64,000 nucleotides of DNA from Dermacentor variabilis (lineage: Eukaryota; Arthropoda; Arachnida; Ixodida; Ixodidae): the NCBI RefSeq assembly GCF_050947875.1, contig NC_134570.1, positions 209,217,750 to 209,281,749 of the forward strand, in the 5' to 3' direction. Both the position numbers and the translations under genes were made by a program. Shown here in pieces: positions 11,096 to 20,640 of the stretch. Below the pieces are notes generated by a model that was not told the origin of the DNA, did not search any database, and saw nothing but the letters and a program-made list of their open reading frames with translations. How positions within the stretch are numbered: position 1 is the stretch's first letter; each line of letters begins with the position of its first letter.

Positions 11096-13864
11096 ATGGC
11101 GTCGCAAGACCGCAAGTCGCCCGCTGCTCAAGTGAGTCCGGACCAATCTCGTCTCGCATGCTCTGAGAAAATGGCAAGCTCTGTGCAGTCACGGCATTCG
11201 TCGCGCTCAGCCCGTTCGGAGCGTTCGACCGCCTCGACAACGCCAAGCATGCTCGCCGCCAGAGCAAGAGCGGAGGCCGCCGCGGCGCGAGTGCAGGCTT
11301 CTCTTATGAAGAAAGAAGCCGCGGTGAAACTGGAAAAGGCCAAACTCGAAGAACAAGAGAAAAATGCGGCCGCGGAGATCGAACGCAAGAAAGTCGAGCT
11401 AGACACCGAGTTACATGTGTTGCAGTTGGATAGAGAAGCGGCCGCCGCGGAAGCACAAGCAGAGATCCTGGAGGCTGCCGTAGATCAGCACGGCGGGGAG
11501 CATCACATCTGTCGGACTGTGGAGGAGGCATCCGAAGACCGCGCTCAACGTACCTTTGACTACGTGCTTGACCAGGCTCACGTGCGCATTGGCCCGCGCC
11601 AGCAATCGCAGCGGCATGACGGCGGAGAGCATTACGTCTTTCAGAACGTTGATGAAGCAGCTGAAGACCACGCTCCATGCACTCCTAGCGCTCACAACCA
11701 AGGAATCGCCCAGAACGTTGCTCGTCAGCAGGGAGATGAAGCTAACGCCCCAGAACTGACCGCCATGGCAAAGTATCTGATTCGACGCGACCTTGTGAGT
11801 ACTTCACTTACGAAGTTTGACGACTGCCCTGAGAACTACCGGGCGTGGAAATCTACATTCAAGGGAATGACACGGACTCTCGAGGTTACGGCAAGCGAAG
11901 AACTTGATCTTCTCGTGAAATGGCTTGGTGCCGAGTCGTCGAGCTATGCAAAGCGGCTGCGTTCCGTGCACGTCGACTGCCCCGAAGCCGGGTTAGATGT
12001 AGTTTGGGAAAGACTTGAGGAATGCTATGGTCGTCCGGAAATTATAGAAGAGGCCATCTTCAGGAGAATCGCAAGTTTCCCCAGACTGTCCGACAAGGAC
12101 ACCGAGAAACTGAGAGAGCTGGGAGACCTGCTTCTTGAAGTTGAGGCTGCAAAATGTGACCCTCAGCTGACTGGGCTTTCCTATCTGGACACGGCAAGAG
12201 GGGTAAACCCCATCGTAGAAAAACTGCCGCAGCGCTTGCAAGACATGTGGATAGCGAAAGGATCGAAGTACAAACGAGATCATCGGGTCGCCTTTCCCCC
12301 TTTTTCGTTCTTTGCCAGCTTTATCAGGGACCAAGCGAAAACGAGAAATGATCCTAGCTTCAAACTCAATACTGCAAGTGGCACCCCTTCAAGGCTCCCA
12401 AGAGCAGACAGATGGGCTGCGAATGACGGCACGAGAAGAACGCCCATCTCAGTGCAACTGACGGACGTGGAAGCAAGCACCGACCATCCGCCCTCAAACG
12501 CACCAAAGTGGCATGATACAACCAAGTATTGTCCTCTGCACAGGAAGCCTCACCCCCTCCGGAAGTGTCGTACTTTCCGAGAAAAACCGCTGGATGAACG
12601 AAAATCTCTGCTGAAAAATTATGGAATATGCTTCAGGTGCTGCGCTTCAACAGACCACTTTGCAAGAGACTGTAAAACAGTTCTCAAATGTGACGATTGT
12701 GGTAGCGAGAGGCATGCCACAGCACTTCATGCCGGAAATGTCAACCATAAGTCTCCTGCAGCTCATCACGACTCTGAAGATGTAGGTCGAGACCAAGATT
12801 CCGCACTTGAAGTGTCATCAAAGTGTACGGAGGTCTGCGGTCAAAGCGGCGGTGGCAAATCCTGCTCTAAGATCTGCTTGGTGAAAGTTAGTCACCCGAC
12901 TCAGCCTCACAACACTGAAAAAATGTATGCCATCTTAGACGACCAGAGCAACAGGTCCCTTGCAAGAACAGAGTTCTTCGACATTTTCGGGCTCAATGGT
13001 GACAGTTCCCCCTACACTCTAAGGACATGTGCTGGAACTGCAGAGGCGATAGGAAGAAGAGCATCCGGCTTTCTCATTGAGGACATTCATGGCTCCGTGA
13101 AGCTACCCTTGCCAACGCTCATCGAGTGCAACGAGATGCCTAACAACAGGAACGAGATTCCAACACCGGAAGTGGCATCGCATCACCCCCATCTCAGAGC
13201 TGTAGCTAAATTCATTCCTCGTTTGGACCCAGAGGCCAAGATTCTACTTCTCCTCGGGAGAGATATCCTCAGAGTACACAAGGTTCGACAACAGCGCAAC
13301 GGACCGGCTGATGCTCCATTTGCTCAGAGACTGGATCTGGGATGGGTCATCGTGGGGAATGTCTGCATAAGTCGAAGTCGCCCACCGGACTCTGTGAGCA
13401 ACCTCAAAACAAACGTCCTTGAAAATGGACGTCCCTCCATTTTCGAGCCATGCCAGAATCATTTTCTTGCCAAGGAGAAGCTCGCTGACACGCAAGGGTC
13501 GACAAACTGCTTCCAACCAGCTCAGAACGCTGCTAGGAAAGACCGCTGTGGCGATGGGGTCGCTGAAACGCTGTTCCACACAACGAAGGATGACAACAGA
13601 CCTTCCCTTTCCGTCGAGGACAGGAAGTTCTTGAAGCTGATGGATGACGAGTTCTCAAGGGACGAATCCAACAGTTGGGTAGCACCTCTTCCATTTCGTT
13701 GTCCAAGACCTTGGCTTCCGAATAACAAGTGCTTGGCCGAGTCACGCCTCACTGCTGTCCAACGGACCTTGAAGAGAAAGCCGGAACTGAGGGAACAATT
13801 CGCGAGCTTCATGGAGAAGATGTTCAAGAACGGCCACGCCGAGGAAGCTCCACCGGTTCGATAG
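11096..13864 (+). CDS. BEL/Pao Gag, protease and start of RT
   Basis: The ATG at 11096 opens 922 codons before a premature TAG. The N-terminal ~130 residues form an Ala/Glu/Lys-rich coiled coil (KKEAAVKLEKAKLEEQEKNA). Residues ~225-410 match the Pao-type Gag/DUF1759 region (SLTKFDDCPENYRAWKSTF; LEECYGRPEIIEEAI). Zinc knuckles follow: CFRCCASTDHFARDC and CDDCGSERHATALH (CX2CX4HX4H). The A17-type aspartic protease segment has AILDDQSNRSLA in place of the classic D-T/S-G. The N-terminal part of the Pao RT (SWVAPLPFRCPRPWLPNNK) ends at the stop. The same frame continues past the TAG, so this is a nonsense-interrupted polyprotein, not two genes. Confidence 0.9.
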   Translation: MASQDRKSPAAQVSPDQSRLACSEKMASSVQSRHSSRSARSERSTASTTPSMLAARARAEAAAARVQASLMKKEAAVKLEKAKLEEQEKNAAAEIERKKVELDTELHVLQLDREAAAAEAQAEILEAAVDQHGGEHHICRTVEEASEDRAQRTFDYVLDQAHVRIGPRQQSQRHDGGEHYVFQNVDEAAEDHAPCTPSAHNQGIAQNVARQQGDEANAPELTAMAKYLIRRDLVSTSLTKFDDCPENYRAWKSTFKGMTRTLEVTASEELDLLVKWLGAESSSYAKRLRSVHVDCPEAGLDVVWERLEECYGRPEIIEEAIFRRIASFPRLSDKDTEKLRELGDLLLEVEAAKCDPQLTGLSYLDTARGVNPIVEKLPQRLQDMWIAKGSKYKRDHRVAFPPFSFFASFIRDQAKTRNDPSFKLNTASGTPSRLPRADRWAANDGTRRTPISVQLTDVEASTDHPPSNAPKWHDTTKYCPLHRKPHPLRKCRTFREKPLDERKSLLKNYGICFRCCASTDHFARDCKTVLKCDDCGSERHATALHAGNVNHKSPAAHHDSEDVGRDQDSALEVSSKCTEVCGQSGGGKSCSKICLVKVSHPTQPHNTEKMYAILDDQSNRSLARTEFFDIFGLNGDSSPYTLRTCAGTAEAIGRRASGFLIEDIHGSVKLPLPTLIECNEMPNNRNEIPTPEVASHHPHLRAVAKFIPRLDPEAKILLLLGRDILRVHKVRQQRNGPADAPFAQRLDLGWVIVGNVCISRSRPPDSVSNLKTNVLENGRPSIFEPCQNHFLAKEKLADTQGSTNCFQPAQNAARKDRCGDGVAETLFHTTKDDNRPSLSVEDRKFLKLMDDEFSRDESNSWVAPLPFRCPRPWLPNNKCLAESRLTAVQRTLKRKPELREQFASFMEKMFKNGHAEEAPPVR

Positions 13865-16800
13865 GGAGAAGAGTGTTGGTACCTCCCCATCTTTGGTGTT
13901 TGCCACCCACGAAAGCCTGGGGAAACACGAGTCGTGTTCGACTCCAGTGCACAGTTTAAGGGCCTGTCTCTAAACAGTGTGCTGCTTACCGGTCCAGACA
14001 TGATCAACAGCCTGCTTGGGGTGCTCATCCGATTCCGGAAAGAGCCAGTGGCCATTACTGTGGACATTAAGCACATGTTCTACTGCTTCCTGGTACGAGA
14101 CGACCACCGAAATTATCTGAGATTTCTGTGGTTCCGCAACAACAACATCTACAGTGACGTGGTAGAGTACCGAATGAAGGTACATGTGTTTGGAAACAGC
14201 CCTTCACCAGCAGTTGCAACGTACGGGCTGCGGAGAACAGCACGAGAAGGAGAGGAAAAATTTGGCAGCGACGTCAGGCAGTTCATTGAGAGGGATTTCT
14301 ATGTCGACGATGGGTTGAAGTCTCTCTACAACGACGAGGACGCCATCAGCCTAATACGCCGCACGCAACAGATGTTGGCCGCATCGAACCTTAAGCTCCA
14401 TAAGATAGCCTCTAACTGCCCTACAGTGTTGGAAGCATTTCCAGAAGAAGACCGTGCCAACGATTTGAAGGATCTTGACTTGAGCAATGGCTCACAGCCG
14501 ATCCAACGCAGTCTGGGAGTTTCTTGGAATCTGAAGAAGGATGTCTTCACATTTACGACTCCATTCCAAGAAAAGCCATTCACTCGGCGCGGTGTCTTGT
14601 CAGTGGTAAATAGCCTGTACGACCCACTTGGGTTTGTTGCTCCAGTCATCGTTCAAGGAAAGTCCCTCCTCCGAGAGCTAGTCGCTCTGACATGCGACTG
14701 GGACTGCCCACTTCCTGACGAAAAGAGAGCCGCCTGGGAGGTGTGGAAAGACTCCTTGCAAGTACTCGAGCAGCTGGACATACCTCGCACCTATGCCCCT
14801 GCCTCACTCACTACCGCACAGTGGAAGGAACTGCACATATTCTCCGACGCATCAACGAAAGCTGTGGCTGCAGTGGCGTACCTCAGAGTGACATATCCAG
14901 ATGGTGCGTGTCATGTCGGGTTCGTCATAGGAAAGGCTAAGCTAGCACCGCATCCGGAACACACCATCCCAAGGCTTGAACTGTGCGGCGCAGTCTTGGC
15001 AGTGGAGCTAGCAGAACTCATCAGTCGTGAAATAGATATGGAACTTGATGCTGTAAACTTCTATACTGACAGCAAGGTCGTCCTAGGCTACATACATAAT
15101 GAGACGCGAAGGTTTTTTGTGTATGTCAGTAACAGGGTGGAACGCATAAGGAGCTCTACACGGCCAGACCAATGGCACTACGTTCCTTCTGACATGAACC
15201 CTGCGGATCTAGGAACCAGGTCTGTGCCAGCGGCCCAGATGGCAGGATCGACCTGGCTGACAGGCCCGGACTTTTTGTATCGTCAAGAACACTGCTCGCA
15301 GGTATTGAAGGGCAAGTTCGACTTGGTCGATGCGGACTCCGACACGGAGGTGCGGCCCCAGGCAAATGTTCTCGCAACCAGTGTGGACGTGAAACAACTC
15401 GGCAGCAAGCGGTTCGAGCGCTTCTCAAGTTGGATTACGCTGACTCGCGCAGTTGGAACGCTCGTACGGCTAGTGGACAAAATTCGGGGCACTTCTGAAA
15501 ACGTGTCAAACTGCCCGCGTAACAGCTCATCTCACCAAGTGCGACCTTCTGCAGAACACCTAGCCCGAGCAAAGGCAGCCATTATTCTATCTGTCCAGAA
15601 GGAAGCCTTTTCAGAGGAGTTCAAAAGCTTGCAACGAGGAAAGCGACTACCGAAGTCAAGCCCTCTGTGGAGACTGGATCCATGGGTTGATTCCGACGGT
15701 CTTTTGAGAATCGGTGGCCGACTGGGCAGGGCCAACCATTTCGACCAGCAAGAGCAGAAGCCCATCATCATGCCAGGGCGACACCATGTCACCACCCTGG
15801 TTGTGCGGCATTATCACGAACAGGTCAAACATCAAGGACGCCACTTCACTGAGGGAGCAGTCAGGGCAGCTGGGTTCTGGATCGTCGGAGCTAAGCGTAG
15901 CATCGCCTCATATATACACATTTGTGTTACATGTCGCAAGCTCAGAGGAAGGCAGCTACAGCAGATGATGGCAGACCTGCCCGCAGAAAGACTAAGCACC
16001 GAGCCACCTTTCACTTATGTCGGACTAGATGTATTTGGCCCGTGGCAAGTCACGTCTCGTCGCACCAGAGGCGGTGAGGCCAACAGTAAACGGTGGGCCG
16101 TACTCTTCACTTGCATGAGTATCCGTGCTGTTCATATTGAAGTAATCGAGAGCATGGATACCTCAAGTTTTATTAATGCGCTCCGCAGATTCTTTGCCAT
16201 AAGGGGCCCGGCAAAGCAACTGAGGTCTGATTGCGGGACAAATTTTGTTGGAGCATGCACCGAACTAAAGGTGAGCACCACTGGCCCAGACCACGAGAAG
16301 CTAGGAACATTCCTGTCAGACCATGGATGCACTTGGGTGTTCAATCCCCCTCATGCTTCTCACATGGGAGGAGTGTGGGAAAGGATGATAGGAGTCACAC
16401 GGCGAATTTTGGACTCCATGCTTCTTGAGAATACCTCTCGTCGCCTTACTCACGAAGTCTTGGTAACCCTCTTGGCAGAAGTCTCAGGGATCATAAATTC
16501 ACGACCCCTCGTTCCTGTCTCAACGGACCCCGAGTGCTGGGAAGTGCTGACTCCGGCAACGCTTCTGACCCAGAAGGTCGGCGGCAACACAGTGCCACCA
16601 GTCTTTAATGACAAAGATATATATCGGCGACAGTGGCGGCAGGTTCAGTGGCTGGCCGACGTCTTTTGGTGCCGCTGGCGACGCGAGTTCCTTACCACCC
16701 TGCAGAGTCGTCGCAAGTGGCAGACCCCAACGCGGAGTCTCAAGGCAGGTGACCTCGTCCTCCTGAGAGACAGCCAGGTTCACCGCAACGAGTGGCCCAT

Positions 16801-16939
16801 GGGACTCATTGTGAACGTTATCGCGAGTGCGGACGGCAAGGTGCGAAAGGTGGAAATCAAGACGGCAACACGGGGAGTGATCAAGACGTTTCTCCGTCCT
16901 GTGACCGAGACAGTCCTGCTTATTCCGTGTGAGGACTGA
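13865..16939 (+). CDS. BEL/Pao Pol remainder: RT, RNase H, integrase
   Basis: Same frame as the upstream ORF, resuming right after the TAG at 13862-13864. Order: RT fingers and palm (VVFDSSAQFKGLSLN; VTVDIKHMF-type block; catalytic DFYVDDG at about 14294-14314), RNase H (HIFSDASTKAVAAVAYL; IPRLELCGAVLAVEL; FYTDSKVVLGYI), an integrase zinc-binding region (RHYHEQVKHQGRH...CVTCRKLRG), an integrase core with all three acidic blocks (YVGLDVFGPW; LRSDCGTNFVG; HMGGVWERMIG) and the DUF5641-like C-terminus (LKAGDLVLLRDSQVHRNEWP). No further stop is present up to the TGA at 16937. It would make reverse transcriptase and integrase inside the element's particle. Confidence 0.92.
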   Translation, partial: GEECWYLPIFGVCHPRKPGETRVVFDSSAQFKGLSLNSVLLTGPDMINSLLGVLIRFRKEPVAITVDIKHMFYCFLVRDDHRNYLRFLWFRNNNIYSDVVEYRMKVHVFGNSPSPAVATYGLRRTAREGEEKFGSDVRQFIERDFYVDDGLKSLYNDEDAISLIRRTQQMLAASNLKLHKIASNCPTVLEAFPEEDRANDLKDLDLSNGSQPIQRSLGVSWNLKKDVFTFTTPFQEKPFTRRGVLSVVNSLYDPLGFVAPVIVQGKSLLRELVALTCDWDCPLPDEKRAAWEVWKDSLQVLEQLDIPRTYAPASLTTAQWKELHIFSDASTKAVAAVAYLRVTYPDGACHVGFVIGKAKLAPHPEHTIPRLELCGAVLAVELAELISREIDMELDAVNFYTDSKVVLGYIHNETRRFFVYVSNRVERIRSSTRPDQWHYVPSDMNPADLGTRSVPAAQMAGSTWLTGPDFLYRQEHCSQVLKGKFDLVDADSDTEVRPQANVLATSVDVKQLGSKRFERFSSWITLTRAVGTLVRLVDKIRGTSENVSNCPRNSSSHQVRPSAEHLARAKAAIILSVQKEAFSEEFKSLQRGKRLPKSSPLWRLDPWVDSDGLLRIGGRLGRANHFDQQEQKPIIMPGRHHVTTLVVRHYHEQVKHQGRHFTEGAVRAAGFWIVGAKRSIASYIHICVTCRKLRGRQLQQMMADLPAERLSTEPPFTYVGLDVFGPWQVTSRRTRGGEANSKRWAVLFTCMSIRAVHIEVIESMDTSSFINALRRFFAIRGPAKQLRSDCGTNFVGACTELKVSTTGPDHEKLGTFLSDHGCTWVFNPPHASHMGGVWERMIGVTRRILDSMLLENTSRRLTHEVLVTLLAEVSGIINSRPLVPVSTDPECWEVLTPATLLTQKVGGNTVPPVFNDKDIYRRQWRQVQWLADVFWCRWRREFLTTLQSRRKWQTPTRSLKAGDLVLLRDSQVHRNEWPMGLIVNVIASADGKVRKVEIKTATRGVIKTFLRPVTETVLLIPCED

Positions 16940-16979
16940 AAACATCATATAGTGGTTATATGTATAACCAGACGGGGAG

Positions 16980-17288
16980 TGTGCTGTCCCGTGTCCATTT
17001 CAAGTTTCCCGCCCGGGCGCCGCCTTCGTCTGCGAACATTGGACTCCTCTCCCCTCCCTTCTTCTTCCTTCTCCCCGTGCGCCGTCACTCTCGTTTCCTC
17101 CCTCTCGGATTGCATTGTTTACGCGACCGGCGCCTCTTTTGTTCTTTCGCGCTGCACGACTGTGGCAGCACCGCGTTTTTACGAGTATGTAAATGCACAG
17201 GATAAAGTTTTAATTTTCTTGGTGTTTGCGACTCGTTAACTATCTGAGGAGTGGCCGCAGCCCCAACGCGTGCCACGGAATCAGAACA
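16980..17288 (+). repeat. BEL 3' LTR
   Basis: 309 bp, identical by eye to the 5' LTR, preceded by the polypurine tract gacggggag and followed by the target duplication atgcg. Confidence 0.95.
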
Positions 17289-17293
17289 ATGCG

Positions 17294-17406
17294 CATGTTG
17301 TTTTCTGCCAAACCATGTGCTAAGCATGCGCATACAGGTCTTGGCAGCGCGCACACGAGGCCTTTCTGCCAAAACCATGCGCTAAGCATGCGCACGCTTG
17401 CACTTC
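17294..17406. repeat. Degenerate ~59-bp tandem repeat (right block)
   Basis: Two more units (ttttctgccaaaccatgtgc, then gcatgcgcat...) continue the array that starts at 10105. The BEL element therefore inserted within the array and split one unit. Confidence 0.85.
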
Positions 17407-19021
17407 AGCACGGGGAATGCGCAAAACGCAACACACAAATATAACCTCGCTTTTTTTGCAGATCTCGTAGGTTCTAAGTGAAACAGCTAACTTTGTTTTC
17501 TTTAGGGTCGTTACGCTTACCTTTAAGGCACGTGCTTATGCTGTAGCGATGAAAAAAAAACCATCCAAAATTGGGTTTTCCAAAGCTGGGAGCAGCAAAG
17601 GGAGGCCGCAGGCACGTTGCAGACATCAGGAACAGCGAACTTACCGCGCAATGGATGACGTGAATATGCACGCTTCTGCTTTGCGCTTTAGATGTTGATG
17701 ACTAATAATTAATAATAAATTGCATTGTTCGTAAGTTCCGTCATTCACAGGGCCCATCGACTAATTTTTACGTTTTTTTTATTTCTGCCTCCATGAGAAT
17801 TAAGGGCCGGCCGCTGGGCATGGATCCGCTGAGACGCCGTGATGGGTACGTATATCTTACAGTTGTAGAGGAGGTTCATCTTGTGCGCACTTCAACAGAT
17901 GGTAATTGAGACACAAATTAGGTGCCTTCAGCAAATTTTGGCTATTCGACCTTTACATTCACGCCAATGTAATTCAATTTGTGTCAGCAAAGAACACTAA
18001 TTTAAGCGAACTGTGATTTCGGCACCGTGAAAATGTCGATCTTGTATGGCAAAATTTTGGCTCTCGAAGAGTAAGTATATATTGAGGTGGTTTGGACCTA
18101 CGGAACAGACATTTTGCCATTTCTTTATGGAAATAGCCTTACGCTGGAGAGCCGTGCAGTTGGAAACAAGCTACGTTGTCGTGACCATAAAAGAGGGATG
18201 ACTACTTTCTAAGCACAGTTCGTAGCTGTCACTTAAAAAAAGCAATATGCAATCGCACCAATTTAACTACAATTATCGCCCTTATGCAGTGAGAAGCGGC
18301 TGGGTGAACATTCTTTTGAAAAAAAAAAACGCTTACTTAGAAGGTGCGCTTGATGGGATGGGCACTCGCAGTGACGTCACGCTGTTTGCAAACAAGGAGG
18401 TGTATGTCTTTTGCTCTTCCTGGGCGTCTCTTGCAATGCCACTAGGGTACCTAGTGTTCATTACATAATTCTCTCTTAGTAAGGGAAGATCCAAAGAAAG
18501 AAAACGGAGAAAAGGCAGCGAGGTTAACCAGAAGCCAGATAAGAATTTGTGAATCTGCACTGAGGGAAGAGAAAATAGCGAACCTTGGAAAAAGAAAAGG
18601 GAAATAAATTAACACAGCAGTTTCACCCAAAACGCGAAGGGGAAATCCGATAGCAATTTAGTGGACAGCTATAAGACATAAGGTTAGTAGATTCATCGGC
18701 CATATAGTATTTTAAACATAGGCATACTATACTGGCTGATAACTAGGAAATGAGGAAATTCGCAGGTCCTACTTTATTCGCTATCTACTATACAATCTTG
18801 CGAATACCTCTAACTTTCAGAAGACTCTTCTTAGTAGACAACTTTAGGGTTTCTGTACATTCTTTTTAACGGAACTAACAAAGATTATTCGCCTGTGTTG
18901 CCTTTTTCTGTGCAGTGTGTTTTCATGCCAATGGACGAATGCGCACTAAACATCTGTTCTTACCGTGCGTTCAGTTGAGTTGCTGAAAGCGTTTTGTTCG
19001 TCACGATATTGTGGTGAAAAT
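17407..19021. other. No firm gene; one possible micro-exon
   Basis: Mostly AT-rich. At 17798-17845 (+) a G/C-ending frame (IKGRPLGMDPLRRRDG) sits between tttctgcctccatgag and GTACGT, which could be a 48-base exon. Without a partner exon this is only a suggestion. The rest shows no coding or repeat structure. Confidence 0.3.
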
Positions 19022-19027
19022 TTTATT
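19022..19027 (-). terminator. Poly(A) signal of the PRDM-like gene
   Basis: AATAAA on the minus strand (tttatt on plus), 58 bases after the stop codon region of the terminal zinc-finger exon. Confidence 0.7.
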
Positions 19028-19084
19028 GGGCATGCACTGCCTGCTGCGACGCCAATGCTCAAACCAGTCGTGCCAGCCTGGCAG

Positions 19085-19562
19085 TTAATCTTCTTGGCCA
19101 TCGTGTCTCGCTCGCACGTGTCGCCGTACGTCACGCCGACTTGCAAATCCCTTACCGCAATGCGGACATGAGAGCGGATACTGCTTGGCGTGCACGAAGA
19201 GGTAGTGATGCCTGGCGTTACTCGGGTCAGCAAACTTCCTGCCGCATTCCGCGCATTCGTACCGGCGCTGTGCCACGTGGGTGAGCAAGTGCACCTTGAG
19301 GTAGTCTTTTCTCGCGTAGCATTTGCCGCAGTCGGGACAGACGTGCGGTCGTGGGTCGCTCGAGTGCATTTTTTTGTGGCGCTGCAGGTGAGATGGGCAG
19401 TTGAAGCGCTCGCCGCACTCTGGGCACTCGTACGGCCTCTCTTGAGTGTGGGCCAGCAAGTGGACATTGAGGTCGGTGCGCCAGGTGAAGTCCTTTTTGC
19501 ATATTTCGCACACGTACGGCCTTTCTCCCGTGTGAGTCAAGCTGTGCTGGTCGAACCGGCAT
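19085..19562 (-). CDS. Terminal C2H2 zinc-finger exon of PRDM-like gene
   Basis: The minus strand reads through an acceptor (tctctcacgttcctag) at 19563-19564 into the second half of a finger (CRFDQHSLTHTGERPY), then five complete C2H2 fingers. These are YVCEICKKDFTWRTDLNVHL.., YECPECGERFNCPSHLQRH.., HVCPDCGKCYARKDYLKVHL.., YECAECGRKFADPSNARHH.. and LSCPHCGKGFASRRDVRRH... They are joined by TGERPY-type linkers, with stop at 19085-19087. Such arrays bind DNA in the nucleus. The exon starts with one base of a split codon, which exactly fits the phase-2 donor of the exon at 25370-25523 and completes that half finger. The poly(A) signal lies just downstream. Frame, cysteines and histidines are all intact, so it is likely functional. 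Confidence 0.93.
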
Positions 19563-20533
19563 CTAGGAACGTGAGAGAAAAGGACAAACGCAGGCCACCA
19601 ATTATTCAGGCAATCACGCTATCACCATTTCGGAGCCAAGAAACAGGGACACCATGAAAAATCGACAAGGCCGAGCACAACATAGAGTGACGGCAGGCAC
19701 TGCGACTACGTGATGGCCATGGCTGGTGACACTGCCCGCTGCAACCCTGTGCTGCAGCCGCTGGCGGTTTTCGCCACTGAAACCACATTGATGCAGCGCA
19801 GTTACCTGCCTTCCTCTGCACTCAGTTAGGCATTAGCACAATTGTTTTGATAGCCATTTACTCACTTGACTAAACAAAAGTAATGCCAACCGATGATCAT
19901 TGAAGGACAAATTCCCACTAGGTGCTCTTACTTTGGCTACAATTCAGTTCATATGTTTTCACTTGCTTCCTAACTTCGCCTGAGTTAACACCAAATGTAG
20001 TGGGCACGACGCTCGAGATTTACAATGTCAGCTGGAATCCAACTTGAAGATATGGCTGCTTCCCCCATATCTCCATGCTGTGTAGTGGGACCGTATGTAC
20101 ACTCGACCGATTCTTTAACTGTACCGCGCGAGCATCGACTGGCCAGTCTGCAAACGCATTCTAACGACGCGAAGCGACGAGACCGGGCCTCGGAAACTCC
20201 GCCGCTTCGGTGGCAGAGGTTATTCGCGGCATGCATCAGGAGGGCGGGAAAGTAAATCCGCTTCCATTGCACAACTTCTAAGATAAGCGCGCGCACACGC
20301 GCCATTCCAAGAGGCCGTGCTCTTTCGCCCCTCCTCTGAACTCCCCCTTGTCTTCCCTCAGCTTCGACTGCGTCGGCGCCCGCCAACCGGCCCGGCGCCA
20401 GCTTAGCCCGCTGCATGAAGTTTCACGTTTCGTTATCTTCTGTTATCGGGAAGCGTGGTCTGTCGTGCCTGTGCCGGAGTGTGAAGTTTCGTCAGTTTCG
20501 TGGTCCTCGATAGCCGCGTGCTTGTGCTCCGCG
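19563..20533. other. Intron of the PRDM-like gene; GC-rich dispersed repeat
   Basis: Intron sequence. From about 20140 to 20420 the DNA becomes CpG-rich (gacgcgaagcgacgagacc, gccgcttcggtggcagagg), a style I associate with a dispersed tick repeat. It may double as the 5' region of the THAP-like exon. No further finger exon is seen. Confidence 0.4.
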
Positions 20534-20640
20534 ATGTTTCAACCGTTTCACGACTCGCACCGCTCGTGCGTCGTGCAGTCGTGCATGGACGCCCCAAAAA
20601 CAAGCCCCGCAAGGTTCTCCCGGCTGCCTCAAGACAACAT
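20534..20640 (+). CDS. THAP-like first coding exon
   Basis: The ATG opens a frame encoding SCVVQSCMDAPKTSPARFSR then LPQDNM, after a ten-residue leader, and ends at a strong donor (caacat|GTGAGTGC) in phase 2. The pattern C-x3-4-C, a basic/polar loop, then F-x-R/H-x-P-x-D is that of the start of a THAP zinc finger, whose second half (W, C, H) normally lies in the next exon. THAP domains bind DNA and occur in host factors and P-element-like transposases. It lies in a CpG-rich region inside the PRDM-like gene's last intron, on the opposite strand. I could not find the next exon, so the call rests on 26 residues and one splice site. Confidence 0.4.

Larger units (their letters stand above)
10663..17288 (+). 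mobile_element. Near-complete BEL/Pao LTR retrotransposon
   Basis: A 6.6-kb element with two 309-bp LTRs that I find identical base for base, TG...CA ends, a purine tract (gacggggag) just before the 3' LTR and a 5-bp target duplication atgcg. Inside is one gag-pol frame of about 1,947 codons, broken by a single TAG. Identical LTRs mean very recent insertion, because LTRs are copied from one template at integration. It sits inside a tandem repeat. I could not recognise the primer-binding site; the bases after the 5' LTR are gtaaaaacgcgatgaac. Confidence 0.95.

Noticed and set aside
13862..13864. Programmed stop readthrough of the BEL TAG, as in some gammaretroviruses
   Set aside because: The stop lies within the RT region, where other BEL elements have one uninterrupted frame, so a nonsense mutation is simpler. 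Kept only as an alternative to test.
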